From positions 1 to 47,406 of the forward strand of contig SSTA01000043.1 in the NCBI GenBank assembly GCA_009469685.1: DNA of 47,406 nucleotides, given 5' to 3'. Under the pieces are notes generated by a model, which saw only the letters and a program-made list of their open reading frames with translations, had not been told where the DNA came from and ran no database searches. Below, piece by piece: positions 37,254-47,406 of the stretch; position 1 is the stretch's first letter; each line of letters begins with the position of its first letter. The translations under genes and the position numbers were made by a program. This DNA comes from Azonexaceae bacterium. GTDB lineage: Bacteria; Pseudomonadota; Gammaproteobacteria; Burkholderiales; Rhodocyclaceae.

Positions 37254-38162
37254 TCAGTACCCATTCTGCTTGAGGGCGAGAAGCTGCAGGACCCGTTCCA
37301 GATAGGGCTGCCAATCCGGCATCGCGAGACCCAAAGCGGACTCCAGCCGTGAGCAATCGAGGCGGGAATTGAGGGGCCGGCGGGCGGCCTGCGCCAGTTC
37401 GCCGGTCAGAATGGGTCGGACGGCATCGGCATCCATGCGCAAGGCGAATCCACGCCGGGCGGCAAGGCCGACGATGGTGCGGGCAAATTCGTACCAGGAC
37501 AGCGGATGAGCCGCGGCCAAGTGATAGAGGCGGGCCTCGCCGACCGCCAGCAGACCCCCGCGCCGGACGGCAGCCAAGGCAAGCCCGGTCACCGTGGAAA
37601 CAAGAGCGGCTGGGGTCGGGCTGCCGACCTGATCGGCCACCACCTCGAGGAAGTCTCTTTCCCGGGCCAGTCTGAGGATTCTCTTGACGAAATTGTCACC
37701 CCGGGCGCCAAAGACTCCACTGGTACGGAAGATGAGCGCCCGGGCGCCCGAACCGGAAATCGCGAGTTCTCCCTCGTGCTTGGTGCGGCCGTACACGTTG
37801 AGCGGCCTTGCCGGATCGTCCTCCCGATACGGCCCCGGCTTGCCCCCGTCGAAAATATAATCGGTGGAATAGTGGATCAGGAGCGCTCCCGAACGCGCGC
37901 ATTCCGCGGCGAGGAGTGCCGGCGCTTCCGCATTGATGCGGCGCGCGCTATCCGCTTCGCTCTCGGCCCGGTCCACTGCGGTGTAGCCAGCGGCATTCAC
38001 GATGACGCCGGGAGCAATGCTGCGGACCCGACTACGCAGTCCATCGAGGTCCGCGAGGTCGCAATCGCCGCGCGCCAAGGCGCAGAGGGCGCCATGCGGA
38101 GCGAGGGAGCGTTGGAGTTGCCAGCCGATCTGGCCGTCGCAGCCCAGAAGAAGGATCGTCAC
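37254..38162 (-). CDS. dTDP-4-dehydrorhamnose reductase-like protein (RmlD family)
   Basis: A 302-residue short-chain reductase of the RmlD type, expected to reduce a dTDP- or UDP-linked 4-keto sugar with NAD(P)H. The dinucleotide loop is [13 protein letters not shown] (residues 4-16). [23 protein letters not shown] and the catalytic YGRTKHEGE (Tyr-x3-Lys) follow, then VADQVGSPT. The start is taken as GTG at 38162; no strong ribosome site is seen and no other start fits. No rmlA, rmlB or rmlC genes are next to it, so the exact sugar is open. It diverges from map across 123 bases and lies upstream of rpsB on the same strand. Confidence 0.85.
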   Translation of the reverse strand: MTILLLGCDGQIGWQLQRSLAPHGALCALARGDCDLADLDGLRSRVRSIAPGVIVNAAGYTAVDRAESEADSARRINAEAPALLAAECARSGALLIHYSTDYIFDGGKPGPYREDDPARPLNVYGRTKHEGELAISGSGARALIFRTSGVFGARGDNFVKRILRLARERDFLEVVADQVGSPTPAALVSTVTGLALAAVRRGGLLAVGEARLYHLAAAHPLSWYEFARTIVGLAARRGFALRMDADAVRPILTGELAQAARRPLNSRLDCSRLESALGLAMPDWQPYLERVLQLLALKQNGY

Positions 38163-38285
38163 GGCAGTTTTTTGGGGATGAATCCGGGTATGGGCGCCAG
38201 TATGCCTTCGGCGGCCGGCTTTGCGAAATGGAGCGCATAATTTATCCTTCGCCCCTTTCCCAACGCCCCACACGAAGCCAATCCC

Positions 38286-39086
38286 ATGGGCATTTCCATC
38301 AAGACGCCTGAAGCCGTCGAAAAGATGCGCGTCGCCGGTCGGCTGGCCGCCGAAGTCCTCGACTACATCGAGCCTTTCGTCGTCGCCGGCGTGTCCACCG
38401 AAGAACTGGACCGCCTGTGCCACCACTACATGGTGGATGTCCAGGGTTGCATTCCGGCGCCCCTCAACTATGCCCCCGCGGGCTACAAGCCCTACCCCAA
38501 ATCGATCTGCGCCTCGGTGAATCATCAGGTCTGCCATGGCGTTCCCGGGGAGAAGACGCTCAAGAACGGAGACATCGTCAATCTGGACATTACGACCATC
38601 AAGGACGCTTATCACGGCGACACCAGCCGGATGTTCGTGGTCGGCGAAGGATCGATCCAGGCCCGCCGCCTGTGCGAAGTCACCTTCGAGTGCCTCTGGC
38701 TGGGAATTTCGGCCGTCCGTCCCGGCGCTTTTCTAGGCGACATCGGCGCCGTGATCCAGAAGCATGCCGAGAAGAACGGCTACTCCGTCGTGCGCGAATT
38801 CTGCGGCCACGGCATCGGCGAGCGCTTTCATGAAGAACCCCAGGTCCTGCACTACGGCAGGGCCGGTACCGGGATCGAACTGAAAGCCGGGATGATCTTC
38901 ACCATCGAACCCATGATCAACGCCGGCAAGGCGGCCATCCGCGAACTGGCCGATGGCTGGACCATCGTCACCAAGGATCACAGCCTGTCGGCCCAGTGGG
39001 AACACACCATCCTGGTTACCGAAACCGGCTACGAAGTCCTGACCGTCTCCACAGGAACCCGCCCCAAGCCGGACTGGATCAAATGA
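38286..39086 (+). CDS. map: Methionine aminopeptidase, type I
   Basis: Removes the initiator Met from new proteins. The 266-residue protein has the metal ligands of the family: Asp in [11 protein letters not shown] and YHGDTSRMF, His in [13 protein letters not shown], Glu in FTIEPMIN, and the last Glu in [11 protein letters not shown]. The His in [10 protein letters not shown] is also present. The ATG at 38286 gives the usual [20 protein letters not shown] start. It overlaps glnD by four bases (ATGA). The gap before it has an AT patch (CATAATTTAT at 38236-38245) that could hold a promoter, without a good -35. Confidence 0.98.
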   Translation: MGISIKTPEAVEKMRVAGRLAAEVLDYIEPFVVAGVSTEELDRLCHHYMVDVQGCIPAPLNYAPAGYKPYPKSICASVNHQVCHGVPGEKTLKNGDIVNLDITTIKDAYHGDTSRMFVVGEGSIQARRLCEVTFECLWLGISAVRPGAFLGDIGAVIQKHAEKNGYSVVREFCGHGIGERFHEEPQVLHYGRAGTGIELKAGMIFTIEPMINAGKAAIRELADGWTIVTKDHSLSAQWEHTILVTETGYEVLTVSTGTRPKPDWIK

Positions 39087-41644
39087 CCCCGCCCGACGTG
39101 ACGGCCCTCCGGGCTCAGGTCAAGGAAGACCAGGTCGCTTTGCGCTCTGAGTATGCCGAGCATGGCGATGCGTGCCGCCTCCTTGTTTCCCGCTGTGCCA
39201 AGGTCGACGACGTGCTCACCCGGTTGTGGCGGGAGGTGCGCTTCCCCGCCAGCGCCGCCCTTGCCGCCGTGGGCGGTTATGGCCGCGGCGAACTCTACCC
39301 GTCTTCCGACGTCGATCTCCTCATACTCCTACCGGCCGAGCCCGATGCAGCACTCCAGGCGCGTCTGGAGACTCTGATCGGCTGTTTCTGGGACATCGGC
39401 CTCGAGATCGGCCACAGCGTACGGACCATCGAAGAATGCCTCGCCGAGGCCGAAAAGGATATTACGGTCCAGACCGCACTCCTCGAATCCAGGCTTCTCG
39501 CCGGCAATTCGAAACTGTTTACGAAATTCGAGCGCGCCCTGCGGGAGCAGCTCGACCCCTTGCATTTTTTCCATGCCAAACGCCTGGAGCAGCAGGAACG
39601 CTATCTCCGCTACGCCGAAACCCCCTACAGCCTTGAGCCCAACTGCAAGGAATCGCCCGGGGGTCTGCGGGATCTCCAGGTGATCTTCTGGATTGCCCAG
39701 GCGAGCGGGTACGGGGCGTCCTGGGGAGATCTCGAGCACTGTGGGTTCCTGACCCGCGAGGAGATGCAGCACGCCGAGAGCTGCATGGATTACCTGCGCC
39801 ACCTGCGCATCCGCCTGCACCTGCACCTTGGGCGACGCGAAGACCGTCTGCTTTTCGATTACCAGAACACCCTCGCAGCCCAGTTCGGCTTCGAGGCCAC
39901 CGGGGCCAAGCGCGCTTCGGAACAGCTCATGCAGGGCTACTATCGGAACGCGAAAGCCGTCACGGGGCTCAACACGATCCTCCTGCAAAACATCGGCGCG
40001 GCCCTCTATCCCCGTCGGGAAACTCCGCCGCAGATCCTGGATGACCACTTCCAGTCGATCGGAGACCTGCTCGATCTGAGGGACGAAACCCTCTTCGAAA
40101 CGAAGCCCTCGGCCATCTTTGACGCCTTCCTGCTGATGCAGGAGTTTTCCGATCTCAAGGGAATGACCGCGCGTACCCTACGCGCCCTCTGGCGGGCCCG
40201 GGAGCGGATCACGCCGCAATTCCGCGCCGATCCATTCAACCGAGCCCTCTTCCTGCGGCTGTTCCAGAGTCCCCGCGGGCTGGTCCATGAATTCCGCCGC
40301 CTCAATCAGCTTGACCTGCTGGGCGCCTACCTGCCGGCCTGGGAACGCATCGTCGGCCAGATGCAGCACGACCTTTTCCACGTCTATACCGTGGATCAGC
40401 ACATCCTGCAGGTCATGCGCAACCTGCGGCGCTTCACCATGGCCGAATTCGCCCACGAATACCCGCTCTGCTCGCGGGTCATCAGCGATTTCGATCGTTC
40501 CTGGCTGCTCTACGTCGCCGCGATGTTCCACGATATCGCCAAGGGGCGCGGCGGCGACCACTCCGAGCTCGGCATGGCCGATGCCCGCGAATTCTGTGAG
40601 AACCATGAGCTTGATCCGGAAGATACCGAACTGGTCGTCTGGCTGGTCAAAAACCACCTGATCATGTCCCAGGTGGCCCAGAAGGAAGACCTCACCGACC
40701 CCGACGTCATCGGCGCCTTCGCCGCAACCGTCGGAGACGCCCGCCACCTTTCCGCCCTCTACCTTCTCACCCACGCCGACATCCGCGGGACCAGCCCCAA
40801 GGTCTGGAACAACTGGAAAGGCAAGCTGCTGGCCGATCTGTACTATCAAACCCTGCACCGTCTGGGGCAAGCCGATACCCCTGCCCCCCACGGCATCATT
40901 GCCGACCGGCAGGCGGAGGCCATGCGGCTGCTCCGTTATTTTGCCCTCTCCGGCACGGTGCACGAACGTCTCTGGAGCCAACTCGACACCGTCTACTTCC
41001 TGCGCCACTCGGCGGAGGAAATCGCTTGGCACACCCGCTCGCTCCATTACCGCATCTACAACGACCAGCCGGTGGTCCGCGCGAAACCCAATTCCGAGGG
41101 CGACGGCCTGCAGGTCATGGTCTACACGCGAGACCAGCCCGATCTCTTCATCCGCATGGTGGGATTTTTCGCCCGTAACGGCTACAACATCGTCGACGCC
41201 AAGATCCACACTACCCGCCATGGCTACGCCCTCGACAGCTTCGTCGTCCTCGACGTCGTCGAACGGGACAACGACCGCGAGATGGTGACGTACATCGAGC
41301 ACGAACTGGCCGATCGGCTGATTCATCAATCCCCTCCGGACACCCCAGCTTCCGGACGGCTCTCCCGCCAGGTCAGGCATTTCCCGATCGAACCCGAGGT
41401 CTCGATCCGGCCCGACGAGAAAGGCGCGCACTACGTCCTCAGTCTGGTCGCCGCCGACCGCCCCGGACTTCTCTATACGGTCGCGACGACCTTGGCCGAG
41501 TTTGGAGCCAATCTGCACACCGCCAAGATCGCCACCCTCGGAGAGCGGGTCGAGGACGTCTTCCTGTTGAGCGGCGGCGATTTGCGCAGCAGCGCAAGCC
41601 GCATCCAGTTGGAAACCGAACTGATGGAACGACTGAAGGTCTGA
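39083..41644 (+). CDS. glnD: [Protein-PII] uridylyltransferase/uridylyl-removing enzyme
   Basis: Glutamine sensor that adds UMP to PII proteins when nitrogen is short and removes it when glutamine is high. The 853-residue protein has the nucleotidyltransferase motif [17 protein letters not shown] (about 63-79), an HD hydrolase domain ([16 protein letters not shown], near 482), and two C-terminal ACT domains (about 675-750 and 785-853) that bind glutamine. All parts look intact. The ATG at 39083 overlaps the map stop; map-glnD is a conserved pair. No PII gene is in the window. Confidence 0.97.
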   Translation: MTPPDVTALRAQVKEDQVALRSEYAEHGDACRLLVSRCAKVDDVLTRLWREVRFPASAALAAVGGYGRGELYPSSDVDLLILLPAEPDAALQARLETLIGCFWDIGLEIGHSVRTIEECLAEAEKDITVQTALLESRLLAGNSKLFTKFERALREQLDPLHFFHAKRLEQQERYLRYAETPYSLEPNCKESPGGLRDLQVIFWIAQASGYGASWGDLEHCGFLTREEMQHAESCMDYLRHLRIRLHLHLGRREDRLLFDYQNTLAAQFGFEATGAKRASEQLMQGYYRNAKAVTGLNTILLQNIGAALYPRRETPPQILDDHFQSIGDLLDLRDETLFETKPSAIFDAFLLMQEFSDLKGMTARTLRALWRARERITPQFRADPFNRALFLRLFQSPRGLVHEFRRLNQLDLLGAYLPAWERIVGQMQHDLFHVYTVDQHILQVMRNLRRFTMAEFAHEYPLCSRVISDFDRSWLLYVAAMFHDIAKGRGGDHSELGMADAREFCENHELDPEDTELVVWLVKNHLIMSQVAQKEDLTDPDVIGAFAATVGDARHLSALYLLTHADIRGTSPKVWNNWKGKLLADLYYQTLHRLGQADTPAPHGIIADRQAEAMRLLRYFALSGTVHERLWSQLDTVYFLRHSAEEIAWHTRSLHYRIYNDQPVVRAKPNSEGDGLQVMVYTRDQPDLFIRMVGFFARNGYNIVDAKIHTTRHGYALDSFVVLDVVERDNDREMVTYIEHELADRLIHQSPPDTPASGRLSRQVRHFPIEPEVSIRPDEKGAHYVLSLVAADRPGLLYTVATTLAEFGANLHTAKIATLGERVEDVFLLSGGDLRSSASRIQLETELMERLKV

Positions 41645-41689
41645 ATTGGGGGATTCGGGTGTCATCTGACTTCCCCGGCCGCCCGTTGA

Positions 41690-41704
41690 CCGGGCATCGC
41701 CCGG
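41690..41704. repeat. Hairpin after glnD
   Basis: CCGGGC-ATC-GCCCGG, a six-pair stem in the 100-base gap after glnD and 40 bases before the DUF4124 gene. No T run follows, so it is not a standard terminator; it could stabilise the 3' end or end transcription with Rho. Confidence 0.3.
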
Positions 41705-41744
41705 ACTCTCGCCCTGGCCCCGCACCGTCTTCCCGGGAGCTGCC

Positions 41745-42353
41745 ATGACCTTTGCCCCCCTCTTCATCCTCGCCGCCGCCGCCCTTGCCGTCCCGACTGC
41801 CCATGCGGATGCCTACAAGTGCCGCACGGCCGACGGAAGCACCGTCATTTCCAGCGATCCGTGCCCGAGCGGGAGTCGCACCGAAAGCGTCGCTCCGGCC
41901 GAAAAGATCACCCCGGAACAGAAAGCCGAGGCGGAGAGACAACTCGCCCGCGACCGCGAAGCGCTCGCCGAGAGGGAAAGAGCGCGGGCTTTGGAAGAGC
42001 GGCGCGATCAGGACAGCCAGCGCAGAATCGCCGAGGAAGAATCGGCCAGGCGCACGGCCTGCCTCGACAATGCCCAGCGCGAGCCGGATCCGGTTCAGCG
42101 TGCCAATCTCATCGCCGCGTGCCAGGGTGTCGCGCCGTCGCCCCCCGCCGTCATCCAGCAGCCGGTCTATGTGCCGGTAGTTCCCATCCGTCCCCAGAAG
42201 CCGCGGGATGAGCCCTGTCCTGGGGGCAACTGCAGCCCGCCGCCGGTTGTTCCCCCGCCGCCCCAAAATCCGACCGGGGCGCCCTACGCTCCCAGCCAGG
42301 AAAAACCACGCAAGAATTGCCAGCTCGTGGGCGGCATCATGCGCTGCGAGTGA
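41745..42353 (+). CDS. Exported DUF4124 domain protein with coiled-coil and Pro-rich tail
   Basis: A 202-residue protein with signal peptide MTFAPLFILAAAALAVPTAHA. The DUF4124-like segment is DAYKCRTADGSTVISSDPCPSG (two Cys). A charged helical stretch (about 55-105) rich in Glu, Arg and Ala probably forms a coiled coil. CLDNAQ..LIAACQG and a Pro-rich tail (about 130-185, PPPVVPPPPQ) follow, ending in NCQLVGGIMRCE. Six Cys in an exported protein suggest disulphides. It resembles the protein at 3182-3646 in plan but is longer. No function is known. It is 100 bases after glnD and converges on the phosphorylase gene with 33 bases between. Confidence 0.8.
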   Translation: MTFAPLFILAAAALAVPTAHADAYKCRTADGSTVISSDPCPSGSRTESVAPAEKITPEQKAEAERQLARDREALAERERARALEERRDQDSQRRIAEEESARRTACLDNAQREPDPVQRANLIAACQGVAPSPPAVIQQPVYVPVVPIRPQKPRDEPCPGGNCSPPPVVPPPPQNPTGAPYAPSQEKPRKNCQLVGGIMRCE

Positions 42354-42386
42354 TCCGGTCTTCGCACGGAACGGCAGAGCAGCCGG

Positions 42387-43157
42387 TCACACCGACATGC
42401 CTAGGGGCCGTACCGCTCCCTGGCTGCCCACCAGTCTTTCGATGATGGAACGCACCCGTCCCATGGCATCCTGAAGGACATGCTCGAGGCTTTCGAAATG
42501 GATGCCGTGCGCGCTGCTCCCGCGACCCGCCGCATGGTTGGCCACCACGTTGATCGCCGCGTAGGGCAATCCGATTTCCCGGGCCAGGATCGCTTCCGGC
42601 ATCCCGGTCATCCCCACCACGTGAGCTCCGTCACGCTCCAGCCGATCGATCTCGGCGGCGGTTTCGAGACGGGGCCCCTGGGTGGCTGCGTAAACCGCTC
42701 CATCCTTGATCTCCACACCCACCATCGCGGCCGCATGCGCGATCCGGTCCCGCAGGTCGGCGTCGTAGGGGTCGGTAAAATCCACGTGGGTCACCGGCGT
42801 CCCCCCGCCGTCGAAGAAGGTTGCCTTGCGACCCCAGGTGTAGTCGATGATCTGATGGGGCACCACGATGTCCCCCGGCGACAGGTCGCCGCGTATCCCG
42901 CCGACCGAAGCCACCGAGATGATCCCGCTGGCGCCGTTCTCGCGCAGGGCCCAGATGTTGGCCCGGTAATTGACCATGTGGGGAGGAATGGTGTGGCCAT
43001 AACCGTGCCGAGGGAGAAAGAGGGCAGGCATGCCGCCGATCTGGCCGACCACAATCGCGCCCGAGGGCTCGCCGTAAGGGGTACGCACCACTTCCCGATG
43101 GGACACGTCCAGGTTGGAGAGCGTGGTCAGGCCACTGCCGCCGATGATCGCCAGCAT
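42387..43157 (-). CDS. S-methyl-5'-thioinosine (or thioadenosine) phosphorylase
   Basis: A 256-residue nucleoside phosphorylase of the MTAP/MTIP group. Phosphate-binding residues are in IIGGSGL (4-10) and PRHGYGHTIPPHMVNYRAN (about 49-67). The base and sugar site includes ATQGPRLETAAEI and HVVGMTGMPEAILAREIG. Members of this shape in Pseudomonas act on methylthioinosine and release hypoxanthine. Which purine is used cannot be settled from sequence here, but the hpt gene in the same operon favours hypoxanthine. It lies 13 bases after the methyltransferase gene and ends the operon. Confidence 0.87.
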   Translation of the reverse strand: MLAIIGGSGLTTLSNLDVSHREVVRTPYGEPSGAIVVGQIGGMPALFLPRHGYGHTIPPHMVNYRANIWALRENGASGIISVASVGGIRGDLSPGDIVVPHQIIDYTWGRKATFFDGGGTPVTHVDFTDPYDADLRDRIAHAAAMVGVEIKDGAVYAATQGPRLETAAEIDRLERDGAHVVGMTGMPEAILAREIGLPYAAINVVANHAAGRGSSAHGIHFESLEHVLQDAMGRVRSIIERLVGSQGAVRPLGMSV

Positions 43158-43170
43158 CTTGCTTCCTTTC

Positions 43171-43875
43171 TCAATCCTTGCGCAGCGCGAGCAGCGAAGC
43201 CAGCGTCGGTACCACGCTTTTCAACGACGGGTGGGAGCGACGAATCTGGGCCAGATCGACCACGTTTCCCTCGAGTTTGCGATAGAGCGCATTGTCCTTC
43301 ACCGCACCGAAGGGCAATTCCGACAATGTCTTGCCCAGGTGGTAGCGAACCAGGGTATCGCGGCCGATATCCTTGGCTTGCCAGGGGATGGCGGTACGAT
43401 CGACGAGATGCAAGGCACGCACGCTGGCCAGTGAGCCCGCCAGTTCCGCAACGGCCCGATGTATCCTCTCCCGGTAAGCGGCCACGGCCTGACCCGCATC
43501 GCTGGGGAGCGCGCCGGTAGTCTCCGCCGGAGCCCCCATCAGCCAACAGACCACCGTCTCCGGACGAAACGCTTGCATGGCGGCCAAGGTGTCGGCGTCC
43601 GGCGCTGCGACGTCGGCGACCCGAAATTCGACCGAGGCCTGGCCGCCAAGTTTCTTGCGGGCGCTCTCGACGCATTCCGCCAGGGAATCGATGGCCAAAA
43701 CGGTCAACCCTCTTGCGGCGAGAGCCAGAGTGCCGAACCCCACACCGCAGCCAATCTCCAGGATCCGCGTCCCGGGCACCAGGGAAGCCATCCAGTCGTA
43801 GTCTCCTCGCCGGAAATAGCCCTCGCCTTCACTTTCCCAGTAGGCGAGAAAATCGCCGACGGTCGCCCCGCTCAT
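43171..43875 (-). CDS. Class I SAM-dependent methyltransferase, substrate unknown
   Basis: A 234-residue protein with a Rossmann-type SAM domain. The N-terminal lead is VGDFLAYWESEGEGYFRRGDYDWM. Motif I is ILEIGCGVGFGTLAL at about 38-52, with the acidic end of strand 2 in VLAID. A second acidic motif (FRVADVAAPD) follows. The C-terminal half (VRALHLVDRTAIPW, RYHLGKTLSELPFGAVKDN) looks specific to a subfamily I cannot name. The start at 43875 was chosen because the longer frame is antisense-like through hpt. It lies four bases after hpt and 13 before the phosphorylase gene, so it is probably part of that salvage operon. Substrate may be a small molecule; this is a guess. Confidence 0.8.
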   Translation of the reverse strand: MSGATVGDFLAYWESEGEGYFRRGDYDWMASLVPGTRILEIGCGVGFGTLALAARGLTVLAIDSLAECVESARKKLGGQASVEFRVADVAAPDADTLAAMQAFRPETVVCWLMGAPAETTGALPSDAGQAVAAYRERIHRAVAELAGSLASVRALHLVDRTAIPWQAKDIGRDTLVRYHLGKTLSELPFGAVKDNALYRKLEGNVVDLAQIRRSHPSLKSVVPTLASLLALRKD

Positions 43876-43879
43876 GGCT

Positions 43880-44425
43880 TCATTCCTCCCGGGCCGCGTA
43901 AATCGCCGGAAGATGCCGCCAGGCACCGCGAACGTCCATGCCGAAGCCGAATACAAAGCGATTGGGGACCGGCAGCCCGACAAAATCGGCATGAACGGGC
44001 TTGTCGAGACCGTTCTGCTTATCCACAAAGACGGCGGCCATGACTTCGGCCGCCCCAAGCCGGCGCAGGCTGTCCTTGACGGCCGCCAGCGTGATCCCCT
44101 CATCCAGGATGTCGTCGACCACCAGCACCGTACGCCCCTTGACCGAAGTCCAGGGAGCCGACCGCCAGGAGAGCTTGCCGCCCTGGGTATCCGGACCGTA
44201 ACGCGTGACATGCATGTAGTCGAAATCAAGCGGGAAATCGAGTTGGGGAAGCAGTTGCCCGGCAAACATCATGCCGCCGGTCATGACGCAGAGAATCAGC
44301 GGATATCGGTCGGCCAGGGCGGCGTGAATTTCCCCGGCCACCCGCGTCACGGCTTCCTGGACCTGGGCCGGACCATAGACCAATTCGGCACTGGCGAGGA
44401 TTTTCTTGGCTTCTTCGAGTTCCAT
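43880..44425 (-). CDS. hpt: Hypoxanthine(-guanine) phosphoribosyltransferase
   Basis: Salvages hypoxanthine (and often guanine) to IMP/GMP with PRPP. The 181-residue protein has the PRPP motif VLVVDDILDEGITL (about 98-111), the flexible-loop region YMHVTRYGPDTQGG, the early ILCVMTGGMMFAG and the base-contact segment KPVHADFVGLPVPNRFVFGFGMD. The ATG at 44425 overlaps the galU stop by one base (TGATG), which decides it over the frame from 44533. It is followed by the methyltransferase and phosphorylase genes. Confidence 0.94.
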   Translation of the reverse strand: MELEEAKKILASAELVYGPAQVQEAVTRVAGEIHAALADRYPLILCVMTGGMMFAGQLLPQLDFPLDFDYMHVTRYGPDTQGGKLSWRSAPWTSVKGRTVLVVDDILDEGITLAAVKDSLRRLGAAEVMAAVFVDKQNGLDKPVHADFVGLPVPNRFVFGFGMDVRGAWRHLPAIYAAREE

Positions 44426-45297
44426 CAGTCGAAATCCTTTTGATTCAGGTATTGGGTAAAGGCCTCGCCCACGTCCGGGTGGCGCCGGCCGAAGACCACC
44501 GTTGCCCGGAGATAGCCCAATTTGGATCCGCAATCGTAGCGAGTTCCTTCATAGCGATAAGCGAGGACCTGTTCCTCCGCCAGGAGCTGCGCTATGCCAT
44601 CGGTCAACTGGATCTCCCCCCCCGACCCCTTGCCGATGCGTTCCAGGTGATGAAATATCCGCGGCGTCAGGATATAGCGGCCGACCACACCCAGGGTTGA
44701 GGGCGCCGCTTCCGGAGCGGGTTTCTCGACAATGGCCTCGATTCTTTCCAGGCGTTCCGCCACCGGCATGCTTTTCACGATCCCGTAGCTTCGGGTTTCC
44801 TGCGGAGGAACGTCCTGAACGCCGATCACCGAGCAGCGATAATAGTCGTAGGTATCCGCCATTTGCTTCATCACCGCGGGCGTTCCGTCGAGAAGATCGT
44901 CGGCCAGGATCACCCCGAAGGGCTCGTCGCCGATGACCGGCCGGGCGCAAAGAACGGCATGGCCGAGTCCCAGGGGTTCCGCCTGGCGTATATAGATGCA
45001 ATTGATCTCGCGCGGGATCATGCTCCGGACAAATTCGAGCAGTTCGGGTCTGCCGCGGGTTTCGAGTTCATTTTCGAGTTCGTAGGCCTTGTCGAAGTGG
45101 TCCTCGATGGCGCGCTTGGAACGTCCCGTCACAAAGACCATGTCGGTGATGCCGGCCGCCACCGCCTCCTCGACGGCATACTGGATCAGCGGCTTATCGA
45201 CGATGGGCAGCATTTCCTTGGGGCTGGCCTTGGTGGCCGGCAGAAACCGGGTACCCAATCCGGCCACCGGGAAAACCGCTTTTCTAACGTTTTTCAT
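44425..45297 (-). CDS. galU: UTP-glucose-1-phosphate uridylyltransferase
   Basis: Makes UDP-glucose from UTP and glucose-1-phosphate for polysaccharides and glycolipids. The 290-residue protein has the nucleotide-binding [21 protein letters not shown] (about 8-28), [17 protein letters not shown], and [12 protein letters not shown] with the metal-binding Asp. GLGHAVLCA and [11 protein letters not shown] are also present. The ATG at 45297 ([10 protein letters not shown]) has no Shine-Dalgarno and lies about 30 bases after a predicted start in an AT-rich leader. A TTG six bases earlier is in frame. It follows ligA by 48 bases and starts an operon with hpt. Confidence 0.96.
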   Translation of the reverse strand: MKNVRKAVFPVAGLGTRFLPATKASPKEMLPIVDKPLIQYAVEEAVAAGITDMVFVTGRSKRAIEDHFDKAYELENELETRGRPELLEFVRSMIPREINCIYIRQAEPLGLGHAVLCARPVIGDEPFGVILADDLLDGTPAVMKQMADTYDYYRCSVIGVQDVPPQETRSYGIVKSMPVAERLERIEAIVEKPAPEAAPSTLGVVGRYILTPRIFHHLERIGKGSGGEIQLTDGIAQLLAEEQVLAYRYEGTRYDCGSKLGYLRATVVFGRRHPDVGEAFTQYLNQKDFD

Positions 45298-45334
45298 GAA
45301 CAAAATTATTCAACAATATGATTTTTCGTAATTT

Positions 45335-47406
<2,072 letters not shown>

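Noticed and set aside
37057..37356. N-terminal extension of rpsB in an open frame up to 37356
   Set aside because: S2 starts at the conserved MSVTMRQML after a strong ribosome site; the upstream frame has no S2-like residues and is better read as leader RNA.
40178..41767. A 529-codon minus-strand open frame opposite glnD
   Set aside because: Antisense shadow; glnD is complete with HD and two ACT domains on the plus strand.

Overview
The window looks like a stretch of the main chromosome of a GC-rich betaproteobacterium, probably of the Azoarcus/Thauera/Dechloromonas type (Rhodocyclales). This is inferred from gene order (guaA-guaB, rnfH-ratA, smpB; rpsB-tsf-pyrH-frr-uppS-cdsA-dxr-rseP-bamA-skp-lpxD-fabZ-lpxA-lpxB-rnhB; map-glnD) and from product style; no database search was possible. 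I see no tRNA, rRNA, insertion sequence, prophage, CRISPR array or att site. No stretch over 300 bases lacks a gene; the largest gaps are 11136-11334 (199 b), 37057-37253 (197 b), 38163-38285 (123 b), 4919-5031 (113 b) and 41645-41744 (100 b).

Layout. (1) 1-4918: purine and housekeeping genes. guaA runs off the left edge; then come an unlisted 40-codon membrane ORF, guaB, a DUF4124 protein, rnfH and ratA, and the divergent smpB. (2) 5032-7935: a NIT-HAMP-PAS-GGDEF-EAL cyclic-di-GMP protein. (3) 7948-21859: a lactate and phosphoenolpyruvate (PEP) island. On the minus strand lie lldR (GntR/FCD regulator) and ppsA (PEP synthase). Diverging from them are lutA-lutC-lutB and a fused FAD/Fe-S D-lactate dehydrogenase, then uspA-ppc, an ankyrin lipoprotein and ppsR. 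The lldR-lutA spacer holds two outward-facing sigma-70-like promoters, each with a TGGT-N3-ACCA operator at or just after the predicted start. (4) 21838-37056: one compact 17-gene minus-strand array from rpsB to a TrmH-family methyltransferase, covering translation, lipid A, isoprenoid, phospholipid and outer-membrane assembly. (5) 37254-42353: an rmlD-like gene (minus), then map, glnD and a second DUF4124 protein (plus). (6) 42387-47406: a minus-strand group ligA (5' end off the window), galU, hpt, a SAM methyltransferase and a methylthioinosine/methylthioadenosine phosphorylase.

How the genes fit together. In region 3 lactate is oxidised to pyruvate (Dld, LutABC), pyruvate is raised to PEP (PpsA, whose activity is switched by PpsR), and PEP is carboxylated to oxaloacetate (Ppc). 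A lactate-type regulator sits between the two arms and is apparently co-transcribed with ppsA. At the right end a phosphorylase that can release hypoxanthine is in one operon with hypoxanthine phosphoribosyltransferase; IMP then feeds GuaB and GuaA at the left end. Most of the window is ordinary core genome. The observations most worth a second look are the two-operator lldR-lut control region, the coupling of lldR to ppsA, the small ORF in frame with guaB, the ankyrin lipoprotein coupled to ppsR, UspA coupled to ppc, and the unassigned methyltransferase between hpt and the phosphorylase.
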